Source: Alphaproteobacteria bacterium
Lineage (GTDB): Bacteria; Pseudomonadota; Alphaproteobacteria; Rhizobiales; Xanthobacteraceae
Reading direction: 5' to 3'
DNA: 44,214 nt
Assembly: GCA_016869215.1 (NCBI GenBank)
Contig: VGEP01000037.1
Location: forward strand, 1 to 44,214
Position numbers and translations under genes: made by a program. Under the pieces are notes generated by a model. It had not been told where the DNA came from. It was given only the letters and a program-made list of their open reading frames with translations, and searched no databases. Of the stretch, positions 7,587-16,442 are shown piece by piece. Numbering within the stretch: position 1 is the first letter of the stretch; every line of letters starts with the position of its first letter.

Positions 7587-10500
7587 TCACTCCGCGGCCC
7601 GGCGCATGGTTTCCCATTCGCGCAGCGCCTTGGCGTCGCGCGGCGTCACATCCGGGTATTGCGGATCGGCGCCGACCGCGTGGGAGATTTTCCACGAGCG
7701 CGCGCACTTGGTGCCTTCGGCAAGATTGACCGTGACCGCGACGCCGGGAACTTCCGGCATGCGGAAAGCATTCGCGGGACCCTCGTCGTTGGCGAGAGTC
7801 GCGCCCGAGGTGATGCAGATTTCGGCGAGGTCGGCATCGACCAGCGCCTCGAACAATTCAGGATTGGATACGTGCACGATCGGATCGGCTTCGAGCGAGG
7901 AGCCGATGCGCTTGCCCGCGCGCTCGATCTCCAGCGCGCCGGTGACCGCACGGCGCACCAGACGGATCCTGCGCCACTTCTCGGCGAGTTTGTCGTCGCG
8001 CCACGACGCAGGCACGTCCGGGAAGGTTTCCAAATGGACGGAAGCGGCGTCGCCGGGATTACGCGCACACCAGGCCTCTTCCGCGGTAAAGCACAGCATC
8101 GGTGCGAGCCACGTCACCGTGCAGCGGAACAGGTGATCGACCACGGTCAGCGCGGCCTTGCGCGTCGCCGACGAGATCGGGTCGCAATAGAGCGCGTCCT
8201 TGCGGACGTCGAAGTAGAACGCCGACAGGTCCGTGGTCATGAAGTGGTTGAGCGCGGCGAAGATGCGCTTGTAGTCGAATTCGGCGTAGGCCTTGCGGAC
8301 CGTCTCGTCGAGCTCGGACAGCCGGTGCAGCATCAGCCGCTCCAGCTCCGGCATCTTCTCCGGCGCAATCGTGTCGTCCTCCGGCCGGAAGTGCGCCAGC
8401 GTGCCGAGCATCCAGCGGACGGTGTTGCGCAGCTTGCGGTAGGTCTCGACGGTGGTTTTCAGGATTTCCGGGCCGATGCGAAGGTCGTCGGCGTAGTCGG
8501 AGGCGCAGACCCACATCCGCAGGATATCGGCGCCGGCGTTCTTCATCACGTCCTGCGGCGCGGTGACGTTGCCGAGCGACTTCGACATCTTGCGGCCCTG
8601 CTCGTCGAGCACGAAGCCGTGGGTCAGCACCACGTCGAACGGCGCGCGGCCGCGCGTGCCGCAGCTCTCCAAGAGCGAGGAGTGGAACCAGCCGCGGTGC
8701 TGGTCGGAGCCTTCGAGGTACATTACGACCTCGTTGCCGCCGTCGTGCTTGCGCTTGATGCCGGACAGCGCCGGAAAGTGCCGTGCGTCGTCGAGCACGA
8801 AAGCGTGCGTCGAGCCGCTATCGAACCAGACGTCGCAGATGTCGTCGACCTTGTGCCAGATCGCTGGATCGTAGTCGGGCTGCAGGAAGCGCGCCGCTGC
8901 GCCGGCCCTGTACCAGGCGTCGGCGCCCTCCTTCTCGAAGGCCTCGACGATGCGCTTGTTGACGCGCTCGTCGTTCAGGATGTCGACCGAGCCGTCGGGC
9001 CTTTCCTTGACGAACACCGCGATCGGCACGCCCCAGGCGCGCTGGCGCGAGATCACCCAGTCGGGGCGGTTCTCGATCATGCCGTTGATGCGGTTCTCGC
9101 CCGCGGCGGGCACCCAGCGGGTGTTCTGGATTTCGCGCAGCGCGATCCGGCGCAGTGTGCCGTCGAGGCCCCGCACCGGCTTGTCCATCGCGATGAACCA
9201 TTGCGGCGTGTTGCGGAAGATCACCGGCTTCTTGGAGCGCCAGGAGTGCGGATACTGATGCTTCAGCCGGCCGCGCGCGATGATGTTGCCGGCTTCCGCG
9301 AGCGCCTTGATGACGGCCTCGTTGGCGTCGCCCTTCTCGCCCTTGTCGGTGATGACGCGCTTGCCGGTGAAGCCGGGCGCGGCTTCCGTGTAGGCGCCGT
9401 TCTCGTCAACGGTGTAGGGGATCGCGGGATTAATATTTTGTGCGAGTAGGCTTCTGCCATTTGAAGTCCACAGTTCAAAGTCCTCGCGGCCGTGTCCCGG
9501 AGCGGTGTGAACAAAACCCGTGCCGGTGTCGTCGGTGACGTGATCGCCTTCGAGCAGGGGTACAGGAAATTCGTAGCCCGGAATGGCTTTTGCGAGGGGG
9601 TGGTGACATGTCGGAATATCAGATGGGTCCACCTCACGAATGCGCTGGTAGCTATCAACCTTAGCGGCCTTAAAAACGTCTGGAGCAAGCTTGTCCGCAA
9701 CAACGAAGTGTTGTCCGGTCTTTGCCCAATTGCTCTCAGCTGCCGCAGTTACTTGATAAAGGCCATAAGCGACTTTGCGAGAGTATGCGATGGCGCGGTT
9801 GCCTGGCAGCGTCCAAGGAGTTGTTGTCCAAATAACAACACTCGCTTCTAGCTCACCTAGTTCATCCGGCATTGACTGCACCCGCTTATCCGGTTGGATC
9901 CAAGCTTTGTGCTGTTTGGTGCCAATCGGATTGACCGGAAACTTCACCCACACCTGATCGCTCGTATAATCCTCGTACTCCACCTCCGCTTCGGCGAGCG
10001 CGGTCTTCTCCACCACGCTCCACATCACCGGCTTTGAGCCGCGATACAGCGTCCCGTTCGCCGCGAACGCCATCAGCTCTTTCGCAATCTGCGCTTCGGC
10101 GGCGAACGCCATCGTCGTGTACGGGTTGTCCCAGTCGCCCTCGACGCCGAGGCGCTTGAACTCCTCGCGCTGCACGTTGAGCCAGTGCTCGGCATAGGCG
10201 CGGCACTCCTTGCGGAACGCGATCATCGCCGCGGGGTCGGAGAGATTCGGCTTCTGCTTGTTCTTGGAGCGGTAGTTCTCTTCCTCGATCTTCCACTCGA
10301 TCGGCAGGCCGTGGCAGTCCCAGCCGGGTACGTAGTTGGAGTCGTAGCCCAGCATCTGCTGGCTGCGCGTCACCACGTCCTTCAGGATCTTGTTGAGCGC
10401 GTGCCCGATGTGGATGTTGCCGTTCGCGTAGGGCGGGCCGTCGTGCAGGATGAAGCGCGGCTTGCCCTTGGCCTTCTCGCGCAGGCGGCGGTACAGGCCC

Positions 10501-10637
10501 TGATTTTCCCAGCGCTTGAGCAATTCCGGCTCGCGCTGCGGCAACCCCGCGCGCATTGGGAATTCGGTCTGCGGCAGGAACAGCGTCTGGCTGTAATCGC
10601 GCCCGGCCGGTTTGGGGCTGTCCGGATTGTCGTTCAT
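7587..10637 (-). CDS. ileS: Isoleucyl-tRNA synthetase
   Basis: A class I synthetase of 1016 residues that charges tRNA-Ile and edits valine. Visible signatures are HIGH (76-79), KMSKS (about 680-684), the [13 protein letters not shown] block and the CP1 editing block [15 protein letters not shown]. The C-terminal zinc knuckle appears reduced: KCARSWK retains one cysteine and no further CxxC follows. DNA at about 9421-9965, residues about 225-406, is markedly lower in GC (near 53% by hand count) with codons rare elsewhere here (AGA, CTA, AAT, ATT). This is the CP1 editing domain; see findings. It lies between ribF (39 nt upstream) and lspA (8 nt downstream). Confidence 0.98.
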   Translation of the reverse strand: MNDNPDSPKPAGRDYSQTLFLPQTEFPMRAGLPQREPELLKRWENQGLYRRLREKAKGKPRFILHDGPPYANGNIHIGHALNKILKDVVTRSQQMLGYDSNYVPGWDCHGLPIEWKIEEENYRSKNKQKPNLSDPAAMIAFRKECRAYAEHWLNVQREEFKRLGVEGDWDNPYTTMAFAAEAQIAKELMAFAANGTLYRGSKPVMWSVVEKTALAEAEVEYEDYTSDQVWVKFPVNPIGTKQHKAWIQPDKRVQSMPDELGELEASVVIWTTTPWTLPGNRAIAYSRKVAYGLYQVTAAAESNWAKTGQHFVVADKLAPDVFKAAKVDSYQRIREVDPSDIPTCHHPLAKAIPGYEFPVPLLEGDHVTDDTGTGFVHTAPGHGREDFELWTSNGRSLLAQNINPAIPYTVDENGAYTEAAPGFTGKRVITDKGEKGDANEAVIKALAEAGNIIARGRLKHQYPHSWRSKKPVIFRNTPQWFIAMDKPVRGLDGTLRRIALREIQNTRWVPAAGENRINGMIENRPDWVISRQRAWGVPIAVFVKERPDGSVDILNDERVNKRIVEAFEKEGADAWYRAGAAARFLQPDYDPAIWHKVDDICDVWFDSGSTHAFVLDDARHFPALSGIKRKHDGGNEVVMYLEGSDQHRGWFHSSLLESCGTRGRAPFDVVLTHGFVLDEQGRKMSKSLGNVTAPQDVMKNAGADILRMWVCASDYADDLRIGPEILKTTVETYRKLRNTVRWMLGTLAHFRPEDDTIAPEKMPELERLMLHRLSELDETVRKAYAEFDYKRIFAALNHFMTTDLSAFYFDVRKDALYCDPISSATRKAALTVVDHLFRCTVTWLAPMLCFTAEEAWCARNPGDAASVHLETFPDVPASWRDDKLAEKWRRIRLVRRAVTGALEIERAGKRIGSSLEADPIVHVSNPELFEALVDADLAEICITSGATLANDEGPANAFRMPEVPGVAVTVNLAEGTKCARSWKISHAVGADPQYPDVTPRDAKALREWETMRRAAE

Positions 10638-10676
10638 GGCGCGGTGTGTAGCAGGACGCCGATCCCCGGCAAAGCG

Positions 10677-11660
10677 TCAGCCCGGCACGCCCAGCGCCGG
10701 AAACGCATCCGGCGCGCGCGCCAGCAGATGCCGCGCCTGGCTGGAATCCTGATCCATGCGGCGGATCAGCTCCTCCACGCCGTCGAAATTCATCTCCGGC
10801 CTGATCCAGCCGATGAAGGCGACATCGAGCGCGGCCCCGTAGAGGTCGCCGGAGAAGTCGAACAGGAAGATTTCGAGCAGCACCGCGCCGGTGTCGAACA
10901 TCGGACGGCGGCCGAAGTTGGCAACGCCGTCGTAGCGCTCGCCGCCGACGCCGACCCGCACCGCATAGACCCCGTGCTTCAGCGCGCAGTCCGGATCGAG
11001 CCGCAGGTTTGCGGTCGGATAGCCGAGCGTGCGGCCGCGCTTGTCGCCGTGCACCACCTGGCCGGTGACGAACCAGGGATAGCCGAGCAGCTCGGTTGCT
11101 TCCGCAACATGACCTTGCGCGAGCGCATCGCGGACCGCACCCGACGATACGCGCTGCCCGTGCAGCATGAACGGCGGCACCACATCGACGCTGAAGCCGT
11201 GGATACCGCCCTGCTCCGAAAGGAACTCCGGCGAGCCGCGCCGCTCCTTGCCGAAATGGAAGTTGAAGCCGATCACCGCCCCCGCGACCCCGAACCGCTC
11301 CATCAGGATGCGCTCGACGAACTCCTCCGCGGTGAGGCTCGCGAGCGCGGCATCGAAGGTCAGCAGGATCGCGCCGTCGAGTCCGGTGGCGGCGAGCAAG
11401 CGGAGCTTCGCGGCCTCCGACGACAGGCGGAACGACGGCAGGTCGGGCTGAAAGAAGCTGCGCGGGTGCGGCTCGAAGGTGAGCACGGCCGCCGGACGCT
11501 GCGCCGCCCGCGCCCGTTCCAGCGCCGCGGAGATCACCGCCCGGTGGCCGAGATGCACCCCGTCGAAGTTGCCGATGGCGACCACCGCCTCGCGCAACCG
11601 CTCGGCGCTGTCTTCGTTGCGCACCACTGTAAATTGGCGATCTGCGAGTGTATCGGCCAT
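10677..11660 (-). CDS. ribF: Bifunctional riboflavin kinase / FMN adenylyltransferase RibF
   Basis: Makes FMN from riboflavin and FAD from FMN. The 327 residues show the N-terminal nucleotidyltransferase motif GNFDGVHLGH and, later, the FAD-synthetase block with TFEPHPRSFF. The C-terminal flavokinase signature GDKRGRTLGYPTANL is followed by the beta-barrel block GVYAVRV...GVANFGRRP. The ATG at 11660 starts just before the conserved region; a longer open frame to 11729 adds sequence without family features. It heads the leftward ribF-ileS-lspA group. The 39-nt gap to ileS suggests co-transcription. Confidence 0.96.
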   Translation of the reverse strand: MADTLADRQFTVVRNEDSAERLREAVVAIGNFDGVHLGHRAVISAALERARAAQRPAAVLTFEPHPRSFFQPDLPSFRLSSEAAKLRLLAATGLDGAILLTFDAALASLTAEEFVERILMERFGVAGAVIGFNFHFGKERRGSPEFLSEQGGIHGFSVDVVPPFMLHGQRVSSGAVRDALAQGHVAEATELLGYPWFVTGQVVHGDKRGRTLGYPTANLRLDPDCALKHGVYAVRVGVGGERYDGVANFGRRPMFDTGAVLLEIFLFDFSGDLYGAALDVAFIGWIRPEMNFDGVEELIRRMDQDSSQARHLLARAPDAFPALGVPG

Positions 11661-11985
11661 GGCTGTCTTCGGCTTACCCTGCTGCCGCCGGCCGGCGAAT
11701 CTCGGCGCGGAGCAAGGGCTTGCAGGCAACGTGTCGGTTCTTGCGCGGGCAAGTCAAGATCGCCGGCCTGGGCTGCGGAGCCGCATGCGATTGACGGACC
11801 GTTAACCCATGCGGCCATGGGTCCGCGGTCCAATTCACGTAAATTAACCGGATATTTAGCGTGATTTTCCTAGTGTCCGATCCAATGGGAGGAGGGGCCG
11901 GCTGCGCGCCGGGGGCCTCCCACTGCGCATTGCGCCGGCGGCCGTAGCTCAAGCGGTTCGTATCGGGCGCGCACGGAGGGACTTG
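11661..11985. promoter_or_regulatory. Divergent intergenic region between ribF and the cheY-like gene
   Basis: About 325 bases without a gene. It must hold the promoters of the leftward ribF group and the rightward receiver gene. It contains a nested inverted repeat at 11796-11831: outer arms GGACCG and CGGTCC, inner arms ACCCATG (11805-11811) and CATGGGT (11816-11822). An AT-rich stretch follows at about 11836-11875 and is the likeliest promoter zone for the rightward gene. A GGAGGG Shine-Dalgarno at about 11976-11981 precedes the ATG at 11986. No specific -35/-10 pair can be called with confidence. Confidence 0.5.
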
Positions 11986-12387
11986 ATGGCCGTCGATCTG
12001 TCCATGCCGATCCTTGTGGTGGACGACTACAACACCATGGTCCGCATCATCCGGACCCTCCTGCGCCAGATCGGATTTCACGACGTCGACGACGCCAGTG
12101 ACGGTTCGAGCGCCTTGTCGAAGCTCGAGCAAAGGCAATACGGGCTGATCATTTCCGATTGGAACATGGAGCCCATGACCGGCTACGAACTGCTCAAGCA
12201 GGTGAGGGCGCATCCGGCGATGGGCGCGACGCCCTTCATCATGGTCACCGCCGAGTCGAAGACCGAGAACGTCATTGCCGCCAAGCAGGCCGGCGCCAGC
12301 AACTACATCGTCAAGCCGTTCAACGCCGAAGTGCTCAAGGCCAAGATCGAGGCGGTGTTCGCGGAGCATTCGCCGCAAGCGGCGTAA
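11986..12387 (+). CDS. Stand-alone CheY-like response regulator receiver
   Basis: A protein of 133 residues made of one receiver domain with no output domain. The acidic pair is D13/D14 (LVVDDYN), the phospho-acceptor D58 (IISDWNMEPM), the switch threonine T88 (MVTAES) and the conserved lysine K110 (YIVKPF). The ATG at 11986 follows a good GGAGGG site. It is known from the family that such proteins act by phosphorylation-dependent docking, as CheY does at the flagellar switch. The kinase and target are not in the immediate neighbourhood. The window does hold a CheZ-like phosphatase at 34233-34943 and a TipF-like EAL protein at 13290-14645, but a functional connection is inference only. Confidence 0.93.
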   Translation: MAVDLSMPILVVDDYNTMVRIIRTLLRQIGFHDVDDASDGSSALSKLEQRQYGLIISDWNMEPMTGYELLKQVRAHPAMGATPFIMVTAESKTENVIAAKQAGASNYIVKPFNAEVLKAKIEAVFAEHSPQAA

Positions 12388-12426
12388 CGTCGCTTCGCCG
12401 GCCCGCGCATTGCCGGACAGGCCTCG

Positions 12427-13293
12427 CTACCACACCAGCCGGCGTGTGATCGCCTTCGGCGCGATGCCGGCTTCGTCGAACATCTTGCGGACCGCCGACA
12501 GGTCGGGGTCGTGCCGGTCTCCCAGCTCCTCGGCGTGGATTCCGGCGGTCACGAACAGGCAATCGATCCCGTAGCGGGTCGCGCCCGTGAGGTCGGTGCG
12601 CACGGAATCGCCGATCGCGAGCGTGCGCGCCAGCGGGGCGGCCGATCCGCGCGCCGTGGCGACGCGCTGCATAGCCTGATCGTAAATCGGCGCGTGCGGC
12701 TTACCGGCGTAGAGCACTTCGCCGCCCAGTTCGCCGTAGAGATCCGCCAGCGCGCCGGCGCAATAGACCAGCCTGGTTCCGCGTTCGACCACGAGGTCGG
12801 GGTTACCGCACAGCATGAACAGTCCGCGCGCGCGGATGTCGGTCAGCAGCCCGCGATAGGTTTCCGGCGTCTCGATCTCGTCGTCGGCAAGCCCGGTGCA
12901 GACCACGTAGTCCGCCTCCCGCCACGGCACGAAGCTGAGGCCGAGCCCGTCGAAGATCGGCAGGTCGCGCTCCGGCCCGATGTGGAACACCTTCTTGCCC
13001 GCACGCTTCTCCATCACCGCGCGGGTGACGTCGCCGGAACTGACGATGGCATCGTAGGCCTCGCGCGGCACCTTCAGCCGATCGAGCAGTTTGACGACAA
13101 CTGCGCCGGGCCGCGGCGCATTTGTGATCAGGACCACCCGGCCGCCTTTGGCGCGAAACCGGATCAGCGCGTCGCACGCGTCGGCGAACGCCTCGACGCC
13201 GTTATGGATGACGCCCCAGACGTCGCTCAGCACCGCGTCGTAACCGGGCGCGAGTGCCGAGAACCGCTCGGTCAGTGTCGGACCTGCTGTCAA
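12427..13293 (-). CDS. HAD-superfamily hydrolase, NagD-like (TIGR01459 type)
   Basis: A 288-residue phosphatase-like protein. HAD motif I reads SDVWGVIHNG (D24-x-W26, the variant typical of this subgroup). Motif II is in VVLITNAPRP, and motif III/IV is AIGDSVRTDLTGA. The C2-type cap region contains LVYCAGALADLYGELGGEV and the GKPHAPIYDQA block that is diagnostic of NagD-like members. It is probably a cytoplasmic phosphatase acting on a small phosphorylated metabolite; the substrate cannot be read from sequence. Its ATG overlaps the stop of the upstream EAL gene by 4 nt, so the two are translationally coupled. Confidence 0.88.
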   Translation of the reverse strand: MTAGPTLTERFSALAPGYDAVLSDVWGVIHNGVEAFADACDALIRFRAKGGRVVLITNAPRPGAVVVKLLDRLKVPREAYDAIVSSGDVTRAVMEKRAGKKVFHIGPERDLPIFDGLGLSFVPWREADYVVCTGLADDEIETPETYRGLLTDIRARGLFMLCGNPDLVVERGTRLVYCAGALADLYGELGGEVLYAGKPHAPIYDQAMQRVATARGSAAPLARTLAIGDSVRTDLTGATRYGIDCLFVTAGIHAEELGDRHDPDLSAVRKMFDEAGIAPKAITRRLVW

Positions 13294-14645
13294 AACGCGG
13301 CACCCGCCTTTGCGTTCGGCTGCGCGCGCGCAGAGCCTTCCGCGAGGTTCTGCAAGGCGTCGGGCCGCACCGGCCGCGGCGGCGAGAACAGGAAGCCCTG
13401 CCCGAAGCGGACGTCGTAATCGAGCAGGTTGACCACCTGCACCTCGGTTTCGATCCGCTCCGCGATCAGGCTGATGCCGTGGCGCCCGAGCAGGTCCGAC
13501 AGGTCGGCCGCATGGATGTCGACGCCGGGAGCCGCGGCCTCGCCCAGGAGCATCTGGGCCGGCACCTTGACGTAGCGGATGCCGCGCTCGATCAGGTCGC
13601 GCGGCTCCATGCGCAGGTCGGTGAGATTGTCCATGCAGAACCTAAAGCCGAGTTCGCGCAGCGCGACAAGACTTTCGGTTTCGAGCGGCCCCATGGCGCG
13701 CAGCGTGCTCTGCCGGAATTCGAGCACCAGCGACGGCGCGAGCGCGCGGTTTGCGTCCATGAATTGCAGAATCTGCGGGAACAGCCGTGCGTCGTTGAGC
13801 GTCGCTCCCGCGATATTGCAGAACAGGCCGATGTCGCGGTTCTTGAGCTGCAGCCGGCGCACCACCTGGACGCAGCGGTTCAGGAGCAGCTGGTCGATCC
13901 GCTGCATCAGGCCGGCCGATTCCGCCGCGTCGAGGAATTCGGTCGGCGTGATCAGCGCGTCGTCCTCGTTGCGCAAGCGCGTGAACGCCTCGTAGAAGCG
14001 GACCTTGCGCTGCGGCAGCGTCACGATCGGCTGCAGGTGAAGCTCGACACGGTTGGCCTCGAGGGCGTTGCGAACGGCCCGGGCGGTCTCGTCTTTATTC
14101 GACTTCGGCGCGGCCCGCGGGCGCGCCGGCTTGCGCTCGGGCTCGACCAGTTCCGAAATTCCGGCGGGCTCGGTCATGACCGGCGGCGCCGCCGGCGCCC
14201 GGTCCGCGCTGCCCGCCTGGGTCTTGACGTTGGTGAGCTTGACCTCAAGCACCGCGACCGTTTCCGCCAGATGCTTGACCAGTGTGCCGAGCTCGCCCAA
14301 CTCGACGGTTATCGGCTCGGTCACGGCGCGCGTGCGCTCGGCCGCGTTGTCGGCGATCTTGTCGCCCTGGCCCTCGATCGCGGTGGTCCGCCGCGCCAGT
14401 TCCGCCACCTGGCGGGACAGGTCCGCGGTCCCGCGCGACAGGTCGGCGATCTGCGCGCCGAGTTCGGCGCGGTCGCGCAGCCGCGCGCTCATGGTGTTGT
14501 AGAAGACGAGCGCGACCAGCACCCCGAGCGCCAGGAAGCCCGCCTCCGTCACCCCGAGGCCGAGCAACAGATAGAGCACGGTGCCCAGCGATGCCGCGAT
14601 CAGCACCATGCAGACGGCGATGAATAGGGCACCAAGGCGCGGCAT
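13290..14645 (-). CDS. Membrane-anchored degenerate EAL-domain protein (TipF-like)
   Basis: A 451-residue protein. Two closely spaced transmembrane helices (about 4-27 and 32-49) come first, followed by a long coiled-coil (about 55-140), a Pro/Ala linker (about 145-190) and a C-terminal EAL domain. The EAL motif reads YEAFTRL. The central metal-binding DDFG block is replaced by FCMDNLTDL, and the usual KxD is KVP. The AERIETEVQ and FGQGFLFSPPRPV ends are kept. This suggests loss of c-di-GMP hydrolysis with possible retention of nucleotide binding. Topology, length and degenerate EAL match TipF, the Caulobacter flagellar-positioning c-di-GMP receptor. TipF function is inferred, not shown. It is coupled to the HAD gene by a 4-nt overlap. 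Confidence 0.85.
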   Translation of the reverse strand: MPRLGALFIAVCMVLIAASLGTVLYLLLGLGVTEAGFLALGVLVALVFYNTMSARLRDRAELGAQIADLSRGTADLSRQVAELARRTTAIEGQGDKIADNAAERTRAVTEPITVELGELGTLVKHLAETVAVLEVKLTNVKTQAGSADRAPAAPPVMTEPAGISELVEPERKPARPRAAPKSNKDETARAVRNALEANRVELHLQPIVTLPQRKVRFYEAFTRLRNEDDALITPTEFLDAAESAGLMQRIDQLLLNRCVQVVRRLQLKNRDIGLFCNIAGATLNDARLFPQILQFMDANRALAPSLVLEFRQSTLRAMGPLETESLVALRELGFRFCMDNLTDLRMEPRDLIERGIRYVKVPAQMLLGEAAAPGVDIHAADLSDLLGRHGISLIAERIETEVQVVNLLDYDVRFGQGFLFSPPRPVRPDALQNLAEGSARAQPNAKAGAAF

Positions 14646-14834
14646 GGAGACTCCGGGGCGGCGGTCAGACGGCGCTGATTCGCCCAGTCCCGCTCAATGT
14701 CCATGAGGCCCCGCCGCAGTGCAAGCGACCCCTGGGCGCCCGGTCCGGCAAGTCCTGAGGGGAACGGGCGCCGGTGTCGCCGTGCCGGCGGTTTCCCCCT
14801 ATAAGGCATGCCGTCCCGCAGAGGCCCGGCCGCG

Positions 14835-16337
14835 ATGCAATCCGCCGTCGAGTTCATCGAGCAGCGTCCGCGCACGGCGCTGCTTGCCTTCATGGCGCTG
14901 CATCTCGCGGTGTGGGCCGCGCTGCCCGCCACGCTCTATCCCAACCTTCCGCTCGACCTCATCGAGGCCCTGATCTACGGCCGCGAATGGCAACTCGGCT
15001 ACGACAAGCTGCCGCCGCTGCCGTGGTGGCTGGTCGAGGTCACGTACCGGGTATTCGGTCCGGACTTGTTCTTCTATGCAATGGCGCAGGTGGCCGTGCT
15101 GGCGGCATTTGCGGCGGTCTGGGCGCTGGCGCGGCCGCTCGTCGGAGCGACCGGGGCGCTGGTTGCGCTGCTGCTGCTCGACGGCCAGCACTACGTCAAT
15201 TTCACCGCCGCCAAGTTCAACCACGACGTCATCCAGCTGCCGTTCTGGGCGCTCACGGGCTACGCGTATTGGGCGGCGCTAAGGCGCGGCCGGATGGTGC
15301 ATTGGGCGCTGCTCGGGCTGGCGCTCGGGCTTGCGTTGTGGGCGAAATATTTCGTCGTCGTCCTGGCGCTGCCCCTTGGGCTGTTTCTGCTGTTCGACCG
15401 CGAGGCGCGGCGCGCGCTGGCGACGCCGGGGCCCTACATTGCCGCAGCGATTGCACTGGCGGTCGCTGCACCGCACCTGATCTGGCTGGTGCAGAACGAT
15501 TTCCTGCCGTTCCGCTATGCCGACGCGCGCGCCGTCCTGCCGCGCGGGCCGGGCGATCACATCATCCGCCCGCTGCAGTTCGCGGCGAGCCAGTTCGCCT
15601 TCCTGTTGCCCGTTCTGGCGATGGCATTGCCGCTGGTGCTGCCCAAAGGCGAGCGTGCCGCACCTTCGGCGGCCGCATTCGACCGCCGGATCGTGACGCT
15701 GCTGGCGTTCGGGCCGGCTGCGGCGGTGATCGCGCTGTCGCTCGTCACCGGGCGAGGCACCGTCGCGATGTGGGGCTATCCGCTGTGGCTCTTCCTCGGC
15801 CTGTGGATCGTGCTCGCGGCCGGCGCCGTGCTCGACAGCCATCGCCTGAAGCGATTTGTCAGATTGTGGGCGGCGATCTTTGCCGCCTTCGCGGTGGCGT
15901 TCGTTATCGGCTACGGCGTGCTGCCGGCCTACGACGGACGCTATCGCGCGGTGTTCTTTCCCGGCGATCGGCTCGGCGCCGAATTGTCTGCGCGATTCCG
16001 CGCGCTGACCGGCCAGCCGTTGCGCTACGTCATCGGCTCGATGTGGGACGGCGGCAACGCCTCCCGCTATGCGCCGGAGCGGCCGCGCGTGCTGATCGAC
16101 GGCAGGCCGTCGCGCGCGCCCTGGATCGATCTCGGCGACCTGCGCGCCAAGGGCGCCGCCGTGGTCTGGGTGAGCGGCGATCCGCGCGTGCTGCCGCCGC
16201 AGTTCCGCGCCGTGGCCGAGGACGCCGAGGTGCAGGCGCCGTTCAGCCTGCCGTACCGGCGCGGCAAGGGCGAGGTCGTTGTCGGCTGGGCGGTGCTGCG
16301 GCCGCGGCCCGCGGTGGCGCAGGCGCCGGGCAACTAG
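14835..16337 (+). CDS. PMT/ArnT-like membrane glycosyltransferase (GT39/GT83 type)
   Basis: A protein of about 500 residues with around ten hydrophobic helices and a soluble C-terminal tail. The first periplasmic loop has the family pattern of an acidic pair followed by a KxPPL block: LPLDLIEALIYGREW, then GYDKLPPLPWWL. The second conserved loop has AKFNHDVIQLPFW. Such enzymes use polyprenyl-phosphate sugars on the periplasmic face to modify lipid A, proteins or other glycans. ATG at 14835 is preferred; 14808 is also open. It stands alone, divergent from the EAL gene. It is a candidate final transferase for the GtrA-GT2-ChbG module at 29.6-32.2 kb, which is speculative at this distance. Confidence 0.85.
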   Translation: MQSAVEFIEQRPRTALLAFMALHLAVWAALPATLYPNLPLDLIEALIYGREWQLGYDKLPPLPWWLVEVTYRVFGPDLFFYAMAQVAVLAAFAAVWALARPLVGATGALVALLLLDGQHYVNFTAAKFNHDVIQLPFWALTGYAYWAALRRGRMVHWALLGLALGLALWAKYFVVVLALPLGLFLLFDREARRALATPGPYIAAAIALAVAAPHLIWLVQNDFLPFRYADARAVLPRGPGDHIIRPLQFAASQFAFLLPVLAMALPLVLPKGERAAPSAAAFDRRIVTLLAFGPAAAVIALSLVTGRGTVAMWGYPLWLFLGLWIVLAAGAVLDSHRLKRFVRLWAAIFAAFAVAFVIGYGVLPAYDGRYRAVFFPGDRLGAELSARFRALTGQPLRYVIGSMWDGGNASRYAPERPRVLIDGRPSRAPWIDLGDLRAKGAAVVWVSGDPRVLPPQFRAVAEDAEVQAPFSLPYRRGKGEVVVGWAVLRPRPAVAQAPGN

Positions 16338-16440
16338 AGCCTTTTCGGCTTTGATGGAATCAAAGCCGGGCTCTAGCTTTTTTGTTTTGACGCGATTTCT
16401 TCACGCGAACCGGTACCCACTTCGCTCGAAAACGCCATAG
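16337..16440 (+). repeat. Dispersed palindromic repeat, copy 1
   Basis: The left part is a hairpin GGCTTTGAT-gga-ATCAAAGCC inside outer arms AGAGCC...GGGCTCT, followed by a T-rich run. The right part is a shared module reading TTCACGCGAACCGGTACCC and ending CTCGAAAACGCCAT. It fills the convergent gap between the glycosyltransferase and the ABC ATPase, whose stop lies 3 nt away. Near-identical sequence recurs at 41225-41325, and its right half at 38567-38615. It probably also serves as a terminator. Confidence 0.85.
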
Positions 16441-16442
16441 GT

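Noticed and set aside
7578-9449. A plus-strand frame of about 620 codons opposite ileS
   Set aside because: It mirrors ileS codons on the antisense strand; its translation is rich in Arg, Val and Asp and matches no family.
11941-11975. A tRNA-like start (GCCGTAGCTCAAGCGGT)
   Set aside because: No anticodon stem, TpsiC arm or acceptor 3' strand can be folded downstream before the receiver gene's ribosome-binding site.
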